Below, in pieces: positions 1 through 5,504 of a stretch of DNA of 5,622 nucleotides. The translations under genes and the position numbers were made by a program. Where the stretch lies: positions 1 through 5,622 of the forward strand of contig JAUWNZ010000092.1 in NCBI GenBank assembly GCA_030612385.1, given 5' to 3'. The notes under the pieces were generated by a model. It worked only from the letters and a program-made list of their open reading frames with translations. It was not told the DNA's origin and made no database searches. Every line of letters starts with the position of its first letter. Position 1 is the stretch's first letter. The stretch is from Pseudomonadota bacterium (GTDB lineage Bacteria; Desulfobacterota; Syntrophia; Syntrophales; JADFWA01).

Positions 1-177
1 GCAAAGATCAGGTATCATCACAACGAATCCGAGGCACAGGTAACCCCCCTTGGTAAAGACAGGGTTAGCGTAAAGTTCAAAGAGCCGCAGATGGCGATCA
101 CCCCCGGACAGGCGGTGGTCTTTTATGATGATGATATAGTGACAGGTGGAGGAACGATAGAACAGGTGAGGGGGTAA
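1..177 (+). CDS. mnmA: tRNA-specific 2-thiouridylase MnmA, C-terminal fragment (5' end outside window)
   Basis: MnmA activates C2 of the wobble uridine (U34) of Lys, Glu and Gln tRNAs with ATP and inserts sulfur, giving 2-thiouridine in the cytoplasm. Frame 1 is open from the first base to a TAA at 175-177 and gives 58 residues. Residues 30-42 read PQMAITPGQAVVF, followed by YDDDIVTGGGTIE; this closely matches the end of the MnmA C-terminal beta-barrel, where family members have PQ-AITPGQAVVFYDG--VLGGG-I. The PP-loop ATPase domain and the two catalytic cysteines lie upstream and cannot be checked. The protein ends at the normal family position. The last bases contain the Shine-Dalgarno-like GAGGGGG (168-174) for the next ORF, which starts 4 nt after the stop, suggesting translational coupling. 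The identification rests on the C-terminal signature only, but that signature is distinctive. Confidence 0.88.
   Translation, partial: AKIRYHHNESEAQVTPLGKDRVSVKFKEPQMAITPGQAVVFYDDDIVTGGGTIEQVRG
168..174 (+). promoter_or_regulatory. Ribosome-binding site for the small MOSC-like ORF
   Basis: GAGGGGG ends 7 nt before ATG 182 and lies in the last codons of mnmA. Together with the 4-nt gap it supports real translation of the 50-codon ORF after mnmA. Confidence 0.6.
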
Positions 178-181
178 TGGT

Positions 182-334
182 ATGACTGAAATAGTTGCGG
201 TATGCAGGAATGAGGGAAAAGGTGTTAAAAAGGAGGCCATAGCCGATGGCATTCTCAAGAAAAGCTATAGGCTTATCGGCGCTGTAAGGCCGGGAGATGA
301 GATAGATATTTGGGGGTCCCGTTATGAGAAATGA
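182..334 (+). CDS. Small MOSC-like protein of 50 aa, possibly an internally deleted remnant
   Basis: This is a 50-residue ORF from ATG 182 to TGA 332-334. It is preceded 7 nt upstream by GAGGGGG and sits between mnmA (4-nt gap) and nadA (11-nt overlap), so it is well placed to be translated. Residues 3-34 (EIVAVCRNEGKGVKKEAI onward, ending at LIG) resemble the start of stand-alone MOSC proteins, which typically read vVAVCiSekKGt-K, followed by a GLIGDaHaG-type segment. The last part, VRPGDEIDIW (36-45), resembles the usual MOSC end, -V-PGDEI-V. The roughly 80-100 residues expected between them, including the conserved Cys region, are absent. I infer an in-frame internal deletion of a MOSC gene, or a genuine micro-protein using only these strands. 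MOSC proteins act in molybdenum-cofactor sulfur chemistry or related sulfur transfer; no function can be claimed for this short form. The MOSC resemblance is from memory of the family, not a search. Confidence 0.55.
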   Translation: MTEIVAVCRNEGKGVKKEAIADGILKKSYRLIGAVRPGDEIDIWGSRYEK

Positions 335-1232
335 AGAGCTGGTCGATAAGATTATCAAATTGAAGGAGAGGCGCAACGCCGTCATACTGGCCCATAATTA
401 CCAGTTAGGCGAGGTGCAGGACATAGCCGACTTTGCGGGCGATTCCCTTGAGCTTTCTCAGAATGCGGCAAAAACGAATGCGGATGTGATCGTCTTCTGC
501 GGAGTTCACTTTATGGCCGAGACCGCCGTCATCCTTTCTCCCGATAAGACTGTGCTCCTTCCGGCCTCGAATGCCGGCTGTCCCATGGCCGATATGGCAA
601 ATGCTGTACAGTTAAAGGAAAAAAAGAGAGAGCATCCGCAGGCGATGGTGGTAAGCTATGTCAACACCACCGCCGAGGTAAAGGCTGAAAGCGATATCTG
701 CTGCACCTCCGCCAATGCGGCGGGGGTTGTGGAAAGTCTGGATACCGGCGAGATACTCTTTGTTCCTGATCGTAACCTGGGTCATTATGTCTCCACCAAA
801 ACAGACAAGAAGATGATACTCTGGCCTGGATTCTGCCCAACCCACGTGAGGATTCTGCCTCAACATATCCTGAAGGCAAAAGAGGAATATCCCGGGGCAG
901 TAGTGGTGGTTCATCCCGAGTGCATGGCCGAGGTGATCGCCCTCGCTGATGAGGTCCTGAGCACCGGAGGCATGGTTAGATACGTCAGGCAGAACAGGGC
1001 TGAAGATATCATCCTGGGCACGGAGATCGGAATGATCCACAGATTGAGAAAGGAAAATCCGGAGAAGAGGTATATCCCCGCCACAGAGCAGGCGATATGT
1101 CCCGACATGAAGCTGATTACCCTGGAAAAGATCCTGCGGGCGCTGGAGGAGATGTCTCCCCGGGTGAAGGTTCCCGAAGATATACGCATAAGGGCCAAAG
1201 TGGCGGTGGACAGGATGTTGAGTATAGTATAG
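324..1232 (+). CDS. nadA: Quinolinate synthase NadA
   Basis: NadA condenses iminoaspartate with dihydroxyacetone phosphate to give quinolinate, the second step of de novo NAD synthesis from aspartate, using an oxygen-sensitive [4Fe-4S] cluster. The 302-residue product has the length of the short (Thermotoga/Pyrococcus-type) NadA. Motifs in order: AHNYQ at 23-27, where family members place a substrate-binding His and Tyr; FCGVHFMAET at 58-67; SNAGCPMAD at 82-90; VNTTAEVKAESD at 113-124, followed by CCTSANA; PGFCPTH at 168-174; HPEC at 197-200; and QAICPDM at 256-262. Cys86, Cys171 and Cys259 match the three cluster ligands, leaving one iron free for substrate. All are intact, so the enzyme should be active. 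ATG 324 is supported by a GGGGG tract at 312-316 and by the usual N-terminal length. It overlaps the preceding small ORF by 11 nt. The partner nadB and nadC are not in the window. Confidence 0.97.
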   Translation: MRNEELVDKIIKLKERRNAVILAHNYQLGEVQDIADFAGDSLELSQNAAKTNADVIVFCGVHFMAETAVILSPDKTVLLPASNAGCPMADMANAVQLKEKKREHPQAMVVSYVNTTAEVKAESDICCTSANAAGVVESLDTGEILFVPDRNLGHYVSTKTDKKMILWPGFCPTHVRILPQHILKAKEEYPGAVVVVHPECMAEVIALADEVLSTGGMVRYVRQNRAEDIILGTEIGMIHRLRKENPEKRYIPATEQAICPDMKLITLEKILRALEEMSPRVKVPEDIRIRAKVAVDRMLSIV

Positions 1233-1386
1233 AAATTGATATTGAGGAGACTGAGGATAGTAAAAAATTTAGTAGCAGGGAACAGGAGCTATCGGCGATT
1301 TCATCAGCAGGCAATCTGCAGCCATTGAAATACATCCTTGTCCTGTGATCCCCAAAAGAACGATTTGATATTTCACTATCATGTTT

Positions 1387-1471
1387 TTTTACCACGAAGC
1401 GCACGAAGAACACGAAGAAACACTATTCTTTAACTCCGACCTTCTCCCCCTTCGTGATCTTCGTGGTAAAA
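1387..1471. repeat. Long inverted repeat of ACCACGAAG/CACGAAG words
   Basis: The left arm at 1387-1408 consists of TTTT, ACCACGAAG, two variable bases, then CACGAAG; a further CACGAAG word follows at 1411-1417. The right arm at 1450-1471 is its reverse complement with 20 of 22 positions matching; the only differences are the two variable bases (CG against AT). The intervening loop is 41 nt. Arrays of ACCACGAAG and CACGAAG words flanked by T/A runs are a dispersed intergenic motif in various environmental bacterial genomes, as far as I recall. Here it sits between convergent genes, where it could act as a weak bidirectional terminator or a mobile palindromic repeat; both roles are inference. 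Confidence 0.75.
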
Positions 1472-1528
1472 TTTTCCTTGCAATTCCGACTGATTCAAAA
1501 AGCGCAATTTGTGACCGTGTAGAGTATA

Positions 1529-1544
1529 TTCGTGAAATTCGTGG
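1529..1544. repeat. Degenerate extra copy of the TTCGTG repeat next to the hydE stop
   Basis: TTCGTGAAATTCGTGG has the same two-word layout as the right arm of the nearby inverted repeat (TTCGTGATCTTCGTGG at 1451-1466), differing at three positions. It lies 9 nt from the hydE stop codon. It is probably a diverged member of the same repeat family. Confidence 0.55.
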
Positions 1545-1552
1545 ATAGGTTT

Positions 1553-2542
1553 TTAGCTCTTCCGGCTTGTCCGGGTTAGGGAGTCTCCTTTGTGAGATGA
1601 AATTGTTCTATTTGCCTTTTGAATTGTTTTTTTAGCGTTTTTCAGTGTTATGTGTGCCTTATTGTCGTAGATTGTGTAATCTTTTCTGTGACGGTCAGGC
1701 GTGAAATCGGGCATAATGACATTTGCTCCCGCCTTTAATCCACGGAAAAGCCCCCTCTCAGGATCGGCGGTTGCAATCGCTGTAGTCACGGGCATGTGAG
1801 AATTTCCGGTCGCGATTCGTGCCAGTGCAAGAACTCGCAGCGTTAATGATAAATCTCCTCGCGGAGCCCCTGACAACGGCGTATCATGCTGGGGAATAAA
1901 AAGACCGACGGACGACATATCAGCATCCAGTTCCTTCAGTAGCAGGATATCCTCACAGAGATCATCTATGCCTTGACCAGGAAGGCCTACAATGTTTCCC
2001 GCACCGATCTGGTATCCTGTTTTCCGTAAATATTCCAGGATGCGTATCCTGTGTTTCAGCGACTGGTGGGGGTGTAGTCTTTTGTACAATTCTTTATTGG
2101 CTGTTTCATGCTTGAGCAGGTAGCGGTCTGCTCCCGCGAGTTTAAACGTCCTGTAGTCCTCAAAGGGTCTTTCTCCGACACTCAGGGTAATCGCAACATC
2201 AGCATGTTCTTTTATGCGCTCTATGACCCGGCAGATCATGAACTGGGTGTAGAAAAAATCATCACCCGATTGAAGGACAATGGTTTTGACGCCGAATGAC
2301 ATGATCTGCAGCGCAAGGTCTACTATTTCCTCTTCATTCATTCTGTATCTGTTTAAATTTATGTTGTCTCTTCGGAGTCCGCAATAAAGACAGTTCCTGC
2401 AACAATAGTTGGAAAATTCGATGATACCCCTTATGTGTACTTCATCACCGCAATGTTTTTTTCTTGTTTCATCGGCCTTCCGAAACAGTTCTTCATCTGT
2501 GCCCGGGGTTTTTAAATAGTGTAAGATTTCATCCCTGTCCAT
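1553..2542 (-). CDS. hydE: [FeFe]-hydrogenase H-cluster radical SAM maturase HydE
   Basis: HydE is a radical SAM enzyme that processes the Fe(CO)2(CN)-cysteine synthon made by HydG towards the H-cluster di-iron site. Numbering from the ATG at 2542 gives 329 aa. The product shows GDEVHIRGIIEFSNYC at 32-47, with the CX3CX2C cluster motif at Cys47, Cys51 and Cys54, then GLRRDN; LQSGDD at 90-95; HETANKELYKRLHP at 145-158; GLPGQ at 186-190; MPVTTAIAT at 250-258; and ANVIMPDFTP at 273-282. All are hallmark HydE segments. The C-terminal cysteines that bind a second Fe-S cluster in the Thermotoga enzyme are absent, as in many HydE proteins, where that cluster is dispensable. The start is uncertain: an in-frame GTG at 2549-2551 would add three residues, but those codons fall in a GTGAACC repeat, and neither start has a clear Shine-Dalgarno. 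The last eight residues are encoded by CCGG-rich DNA that may itself be repeat-derived. The gene lies downstream of hydG on the same strand. Confidence 0.95.
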   Translation of the reverse strand: MDRDEILHYLKTPGTDEELFRKADETRKKHCGDEVHIRGIIEFSNYCCRNCLYCGLRRDNINLNRYRMNEEEIVDLALQIMSFGVKTIVLQSGDDFFYTQFMICRVIERIKEHADVAITLSVGERPFEDYRTFKLAGADRYLLKHETANKELYKRLHPHQSLKHRIRILEYLRKTGYQIGAGNIVGLPGQGIDDLCEDILLLKELDADMSSVGLFIPQHDTPLSGAPRGDLSLTLRVLALARIATGNSHMPVTTAIATADPERGLFRGLKAGANVIMPDFTPDRHRKDYTIYDNKAHITLKNAKKTIQKANRTISSHKGDSLTRTSRKS

Positions 2543-2544
2543 AT

Positions 2545-2580
2545 GGTTCACGGTTCACGGTTCAACTGTTCAATGGTTGT
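2545..2580. repeat. Imperfect heptamer tandem repeat (GGTTCAC/GGTTCAA)
   Basis: Units on the plus strand are GGTTCAC (2545-2551), GGTTCAC (2552-2558), GGTTCAA (2559-2565), CTGTTCAA (2566-2573) and the decayed TGGTTGT (2574-2580). The array fills the space between the 61-bp palindromic repeat and the start of hydE. On the hydE strand it reads GTGAACC repeatedly, so it creates in-frame GTG codons immediately ahead of the gene and leaves no room for a normal ribosome-binding site. Confidence 0.75.
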
Positions 2581-2639
2581 AGGGGCAGGCCTGTGTGCCT
2601 GCCCTGCAAACCAGGGCAATCACACAGGATTGCCCCTAC
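2579..2639. repeat. 61-bp double-hairpin palindromic repeat between hydG and hydE
   Basis: The element has two 26-bp halves (2579-2604 and 2614-2639) around a 9-bp spacer, TGCAAACCA. GTAGGGGCA at the left end pairs with TGCCCCTAC at the right end. Each half also folds alone. The left hairpin is GGGCAGGC (2583-2590) with GCCTGCCC (2597-2604) around loop CTGTGT; the right hairpin is GGGCAATC (2614-2621) with GATTGCCC (2628-2635) around loop ACACAG. The loops are exact reverse complements. The halves match at 22 of 26 positions, and all four differences are paired changes that keep both stems. Its right end coincides with the last base of the hydG stop codon. It resembles REP/BIME-like dispersed repeats; mobility is inferred. 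Confidence 0.85.
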
Positions 2640-4162
2640 TAGAAATAGAGATCTCTTTCCCCATCTTCAATCCTCTTGTAATATTCCATCAATTTCGGGT
2701 ATATGGAAGGCTGATATATAGAAGGCGTTTGTTCTTCAATCTCATCCAACTCTTTTTTTATTATCTTCTCTCCCGCCTTCTTTGTTTCCTCACTCGCAAA
2801 ATCATCCAGCCATTCCCTGAAGGTGAGCACCGCGTTGAGCTTGCAGAAGCGGCCCTCCTGTCCGCATCTGAGCAGTTTCATAATATGTTCCCCGGTTCTT
2901 CCACACCGGTAACCCGCAGTGCAGAAAGACGTGATATGTCCCATCCCGGCAAGCTCTCCTATTATCTCATCCAGACTTCTCGTGTCGCCCAGGATGAACT
3001 GCTGTCTTTCCGCTTCCTGCTCACTGTATCTATCAGAGTATGCGCCGATTCCTATCCTGGTGGAGGCATCCGTCTGTGTGCAGCCGATGGGTATTACATC
3101 TTTTTTGATATCCGCGCGTTCTCTGGCGGTAATGATCATGCCGGTATAGGGGACGGAAAGCCTGATTACGGAGACAAGCCTTTTGAAATCTCTGTCGGAG
3201 ACCTTGTATTTTGATTCATGGGTAAAAGGTGTGTTTGCCGCCGGCTCAAGGCGGGGGAATGAGATGGTGTGAGGTCCTATACCATTGAAGCGTTTTTCCA
3301 GTTCTCTTGCATGAAAAAGGAGCCCCATTACCTCGAATCTCCAGTCGTAAAGACCGAATAATACCCCAATCGCCACATCATCAACACCTGCATCGAGCGC
3401 TCTGTGCAGGGCATATAGCCTCCATGGATAATTTGACTTAAGTGTTCCCGCGGGATGAACTTGCTGGTAAGTCTCGTGATGGTATGTTTCCTGAAACACC
3501 TGGTAGGTTCCAATGCCTACGTCTCTCAACATTTCCAGGTCGGAAATGGACATGGGTGAGGCATTTACATTGACCCGTCTGATCTGACCATATCCGTTTT
3601 TTGTCTTTACCTTCACATCGTATATGGCTCTTATCGTATCCGCAATATAATTTGCATCTGAGGCAGGATGTTCTCCATAAACGGCGATGAGACGTTTATG
3701 TCCGATTTCGCCTGCGAGCACCTCCGCTTCATCTTTTACCTCCTGAAGCGTTAGTCTTCTTCTCTTCTCAACGCTGTTTTCTCTTCTAAATGCACAATAC
3801 AGGCAATTGTTAACGCACAAATTGCTGCAATACAGCGGGGCAAACGTAACGATGCGGTTGTCGTAAACCTTTCTCTTTATTTCGCCTGCTGTCTCAAACA
3901 TCTCCTCCCACAATCCTTCATCTTCCACATTCAGAAGCGCTGCGGTTTCATCCGGCTCAAGTGTTTCCACGGCAAGGGACTTTTGAAGTATGTCTCGCAC
4001 TTTTTGAGGTTCGGGAGCTTTGTTCCTTTCTATCTTTTTCCATATCTCCTCGTCGTCTATAAAATCCTTTCCATTTTCCATATACCTTGTGATTTCATCT
4101 TCTTTGATGACGTTTTTCATCCAGTTTGTCTCGGATGAATCATAAGAAAGCTGTCCGTTCAT
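2639..4162 (-). CDS. hydG: [FeFe]-hydrogenase H-cluster radical SAM maturase HydG, variant auxiliary-cluster motif
   Basis: HydG cleaves tyrosine by radical SAM chemistry to p-cresol and dehydroglycine, and converts the latter to CO and cyanide on iron, forming the Fe(CO)2(CN) synthon of the H-cluster. The product has 507 aa, about 30 more than usual. FIDDEEI at 34-40 and LLNVEDE at 76-82 are typical N-terminal segments. The radical SAM motif CVNNCLYC has Cys116, Cys120 and Cys123. Next come GHKRLIAVYGEHP (154-166), RRVNVNASP (195-203), FQETYH (223-228), GVLFGLYD (266-273), GPHTISFPR (296-304, with His298 at the position of the dangler-iron ligand) and VPYTGMI (337-343). These separate it from ThiH. 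The auxiliary-cluster region reads SFCTAGYRCGRTG (412-424) and ends at Cys440. The expected CX2CX22C is broken because its second Cys is Gly417, with Cys420 nearby. ATG 4162 is chosen for its GAGGAG site 7 nt upstream; Met28 (4081) would remove the hydF overlap but has a weaker site. Confidence 0.95.
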   Translation of the reverse strand: MNGQLSYDSSETNWMKNVIKEDEITRYMENGKDFIDDEEIWKKIERNKAPEPQKVRDILQKSLAVETLEPDETAALLNVEDEGLWEEMFETAGEIKRKVYDNRIVTFAPLYCSNLCVNNCLYCAFRRENSVEKRRRLTLQEVKDEAEVLAGEIGHKRLIAVYGEHPASDANYIADTIRAIYDVKVKTKNGYGQIRRVNVNASPMSISDLEMLRDVGIGTYQVFQETYHHETYQQVHPAGTLKSNYPWRLYALHRALDAGVDDVAIGVLFGLYDWRFEVMGLLFHARELEKRFNGIGPHTISFPRLEPAANTPFTHESKYKVSDRDFKRLVSVIRLSVPYTGMIITARERADIKKDVIPIGCTQTDASTRIGIGAYSDRYSEQEAERQQFILGDTRSLDEIIGELAGMGHITSFCTAGYRCGRTGEHIMKLLRCGQEGRFCKLNAVLTFREWLDDFASEETKKAGEKIIKKELDEIEEQTPSIYQPSIYPKLMEYYKRIEDGERDLYF

Positions 4163-5423
4163 TATTAAACTCCTCTTTTATTTCCTTTGTTTCATTATCA
4201 AAGGCGGCAAGCGCCGCGGGGAAGGGGGTAAGCGTCCTCCTCAATACACCTTGCAAAAATGAGATGGCCACGCCATAATTTGTAACAGGCACCTTTGCCT
4301 CCCGTGCCTTTTGAATCCTGTTCAACATCTCCCTTCTCGTAAGCATACATGCCCCGCAGTGTATGATGATACTATACTCTTTTAAGTTTTCAGGGTAATC
4401 ACGACCTGCAAAAACATCTATATTGAGTTCAAATCCGGTATATTGCCGCAGCCACCTTGGTATCTTTACCCTTCCGATATCGTCCTGAACGGGATGATGG
4501 GAACATGCCTCCGCGATCAACACCTTGTCGCCCGGCATTAACTTCTCTATACCGGCTACGCCTTTTGCCGCCTCTGCCAGGTCACCTTTGTGCCTGGCGA
4601 AGAGGATGGAAAAGGTGGTGGAGGGAATATTTTTCGGTGTGTCCGCGCACATCTTCAAAACAACCTGAGAATCGCAGACAACGATATCGGGCGGCCTGTT
4701 CAATATGTTCAATGTATGAGCAAGTTCTCTTTCCTTGACAATCAACGCCGCGGCGTCGCTGTCCAGAGCGTCCCTTATCGTCTGAACCTGGGGCAGGATG
4801 AGTCTCCCCTTTGGCGCCTCCAGGTCTATGGGAACAACGAGGACGGCCAGTCCTCCAGGAGGAAGAAGGTCTCCGATTATTGGAGGCGGCTGGATGAAAT
4901 CATCCGGACAGACTTCAATCAGGTGTCTCTTTAATGGTTCTATATAAACATCTCTTTTCTCCCAATTTATACTGGATGCGAGAACCACACGTTCGATCTT
5001 TTCCGAGATCAGCGCTACAAACTCAGGTGTCGGGTTTTTTAGATCTGTCTTGTTTATAACCGCAATTGCGGGAATCTTTCTCTTCTCTGTTTCGCGCAGT
5101 ACTCCCTCTTCAAAATCCGTCCATATATCGGGTTCCGCAACGAGCAGGACGATATCCGCCCTGTCAAAAATATTATGAGTCTTCTTCAGTCTCAATGCGG
5201 AAAGAGAGGATGTGTCATCCAGCCCTCCCGTATCTAAAAAAAGCACAGGGCCAAGGGGAAGGAGCTCCATCGCCTTTTCGACGACATCCGTGGTTGTCCC
5301 GGCAATGGGGGAGGTGATTGCGATATCCTGTCCTGTGATAAGATTGAGCAGGCTCGATTTGCCCACATTTGTCCTGCCGAACAAAGCGATATGTAACCTG
5401 TTTCCCTTTGGTGTTTTGTCCAT
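4140..5423 (-). CDS. hydF: [FeFe]-hydrogenase maturation GTPase HydF
   Basis: HydF is the GTP-hydrolysing scaffold on which the di-iron subcluster precursor is completed and handed to apo-HydA. The product has 427 aa, near the usual 400-430. The N-terminal Era/TrmE-like G domain has G1 FGRTNVGKSS at 15-24, the switch I threonines in AGTTTD at 41-46, G3 DTGG at 64-67, G4 NKTD at 124-127 and a G5-like ASS at 149-151. The middle dimerisation domain (about 180-300) starts with QPPPIIGDLLPPGG and carries the PIDLEAPKGRLILPQVQ segment typical of HydF. The C-terminal cluster domain has EACSHHP (305-311) and HCGACM (355-360): Cys307, His309, Cys356 and Cys359 fit the CxH...HCxxC signature, with 45 residues between the histidines. 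All ligands are intact. ATG 5423 gives the normal N terminus, but no strong Shine-Dalgarno is visible. It is the first gene of the hydFGE block and overlaps hydG by 23 nt, implying co-translation. Confidence 0.96.
   Translation of the reverse strand: MDKTPKGNRLHIALFGRTNVGKSSLLNLITGQDIAITSPIAGTTTDVVEKAMELLPLGPVLFLDTGGLDDTSSLSALRLKKTHNIFDRADIVLLVAEPDIWTDFEEGVLRETEKRKIPAIAVINKTDLKNPTPEFVALISEKIERVVLASSINWEKRDVYIEPLKRHLIEVCPDDFIQPPPIIGDLLPPGGLAVLVVPIDLEAPKGRLILPQVQTIRDALDSDAAALIVKERELAHTLNILNRPPDIVVCDSQVVLKMCADTPKNIPSTTFSILFARHKGDLAEAAKGVAGIEKLMPGDKVLIAEACSHHPVQDDIGRVKIPRWLRQYTGFELNIDVFAGRDYPENLKEYSIIIHCGACMLTRREMLNRIQKAREAKVPVTNYGVAISFLQGVLRRTLTPFPAALAAFDNETKEIKEEFNNERTAFL
4170..4175 (-). promoter_or_regulatory. 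Ribosome-binding site of hydG, inside the 3' end of hydF
   Basis: On the minus strand the sequence reads GAGGAG, 7 nt, ATG, so the site is near-consensus with ideal spacing. It lies within hydF codons, decides the start of hydG at 4162, and supports coupling of hydF and hydG translation. Confidence 0.8.
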
Positions 5424-5504
5424 AGCTTCGTATCAGCTCAATAAATAGGGGATTACATTTTTAAAGTGTTGGTCTCTATCCACGGTAAGCGTTTACTGAA
5501 TATT

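Larger units (their letters stand above)
1233..1552. other. Convergent intergenic spacer without a recognisable gene
   Basis: This 320-bp spacer lies between the nadA and hydE stop codons, which face each other. Short open frames occur on both strands, but they overlap nadA out of frame or have no family resemblance. The left half (1233-1383) shows nothing I recognise. The right half holds the ACCACGAAG inverted repeat and a degenerate further copy, both listed separately. No strong GC-rich hairpin with a U-tract is present for either gene. The best candidate is a 5-bp AT-rich stem at 1366-1381 followed by T7 at 1384-1390. Confidence 0.6.

Noticed and set aside
1366..1390. Rho-independent terminator for nadA: TGATA/TATCA stem followed by T7
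   Set aside because: The stem is only 5 bp and AT-rich, and two bases separate it from the T run, which also belongs to the adjacent repeat. It is too weak to call.
1117..1413. 98-codon minus-strand ORF crossing the end of nadA into the spacer
   Set aside because: Most of it is antisense to nadA, the product is low-complexity Ser/Pro-rich, and there is no ribosome-binding site or family resemblance.
2543..3214. 223-codon plus-strand ORF antisense to hydG
   Set aside because: It begins in repeat DNA, and its whole length beyond that is the complement of strongly conserved HydG codons. It is a shadow frame.
2639..4162. Assignment of this gene as ThiH (tyrosine lyase for thiamine)
   Set aside because: Its C-terminal extension with SFCTA-YR-GRTG, the GPHTISFPR and QETYH segments, and its position between hydF and hydE all indicate HydG.
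5424..5500. Sigma-70-like promoter for hydF (TTACCG, 17 nt, TTTAAA on the minus strand)
   Set aside because: Only about 3 of 6 and 4 of 6 consensus positions match, no better than chance in AT-rich DNA. No sigma-54 motif is present either.
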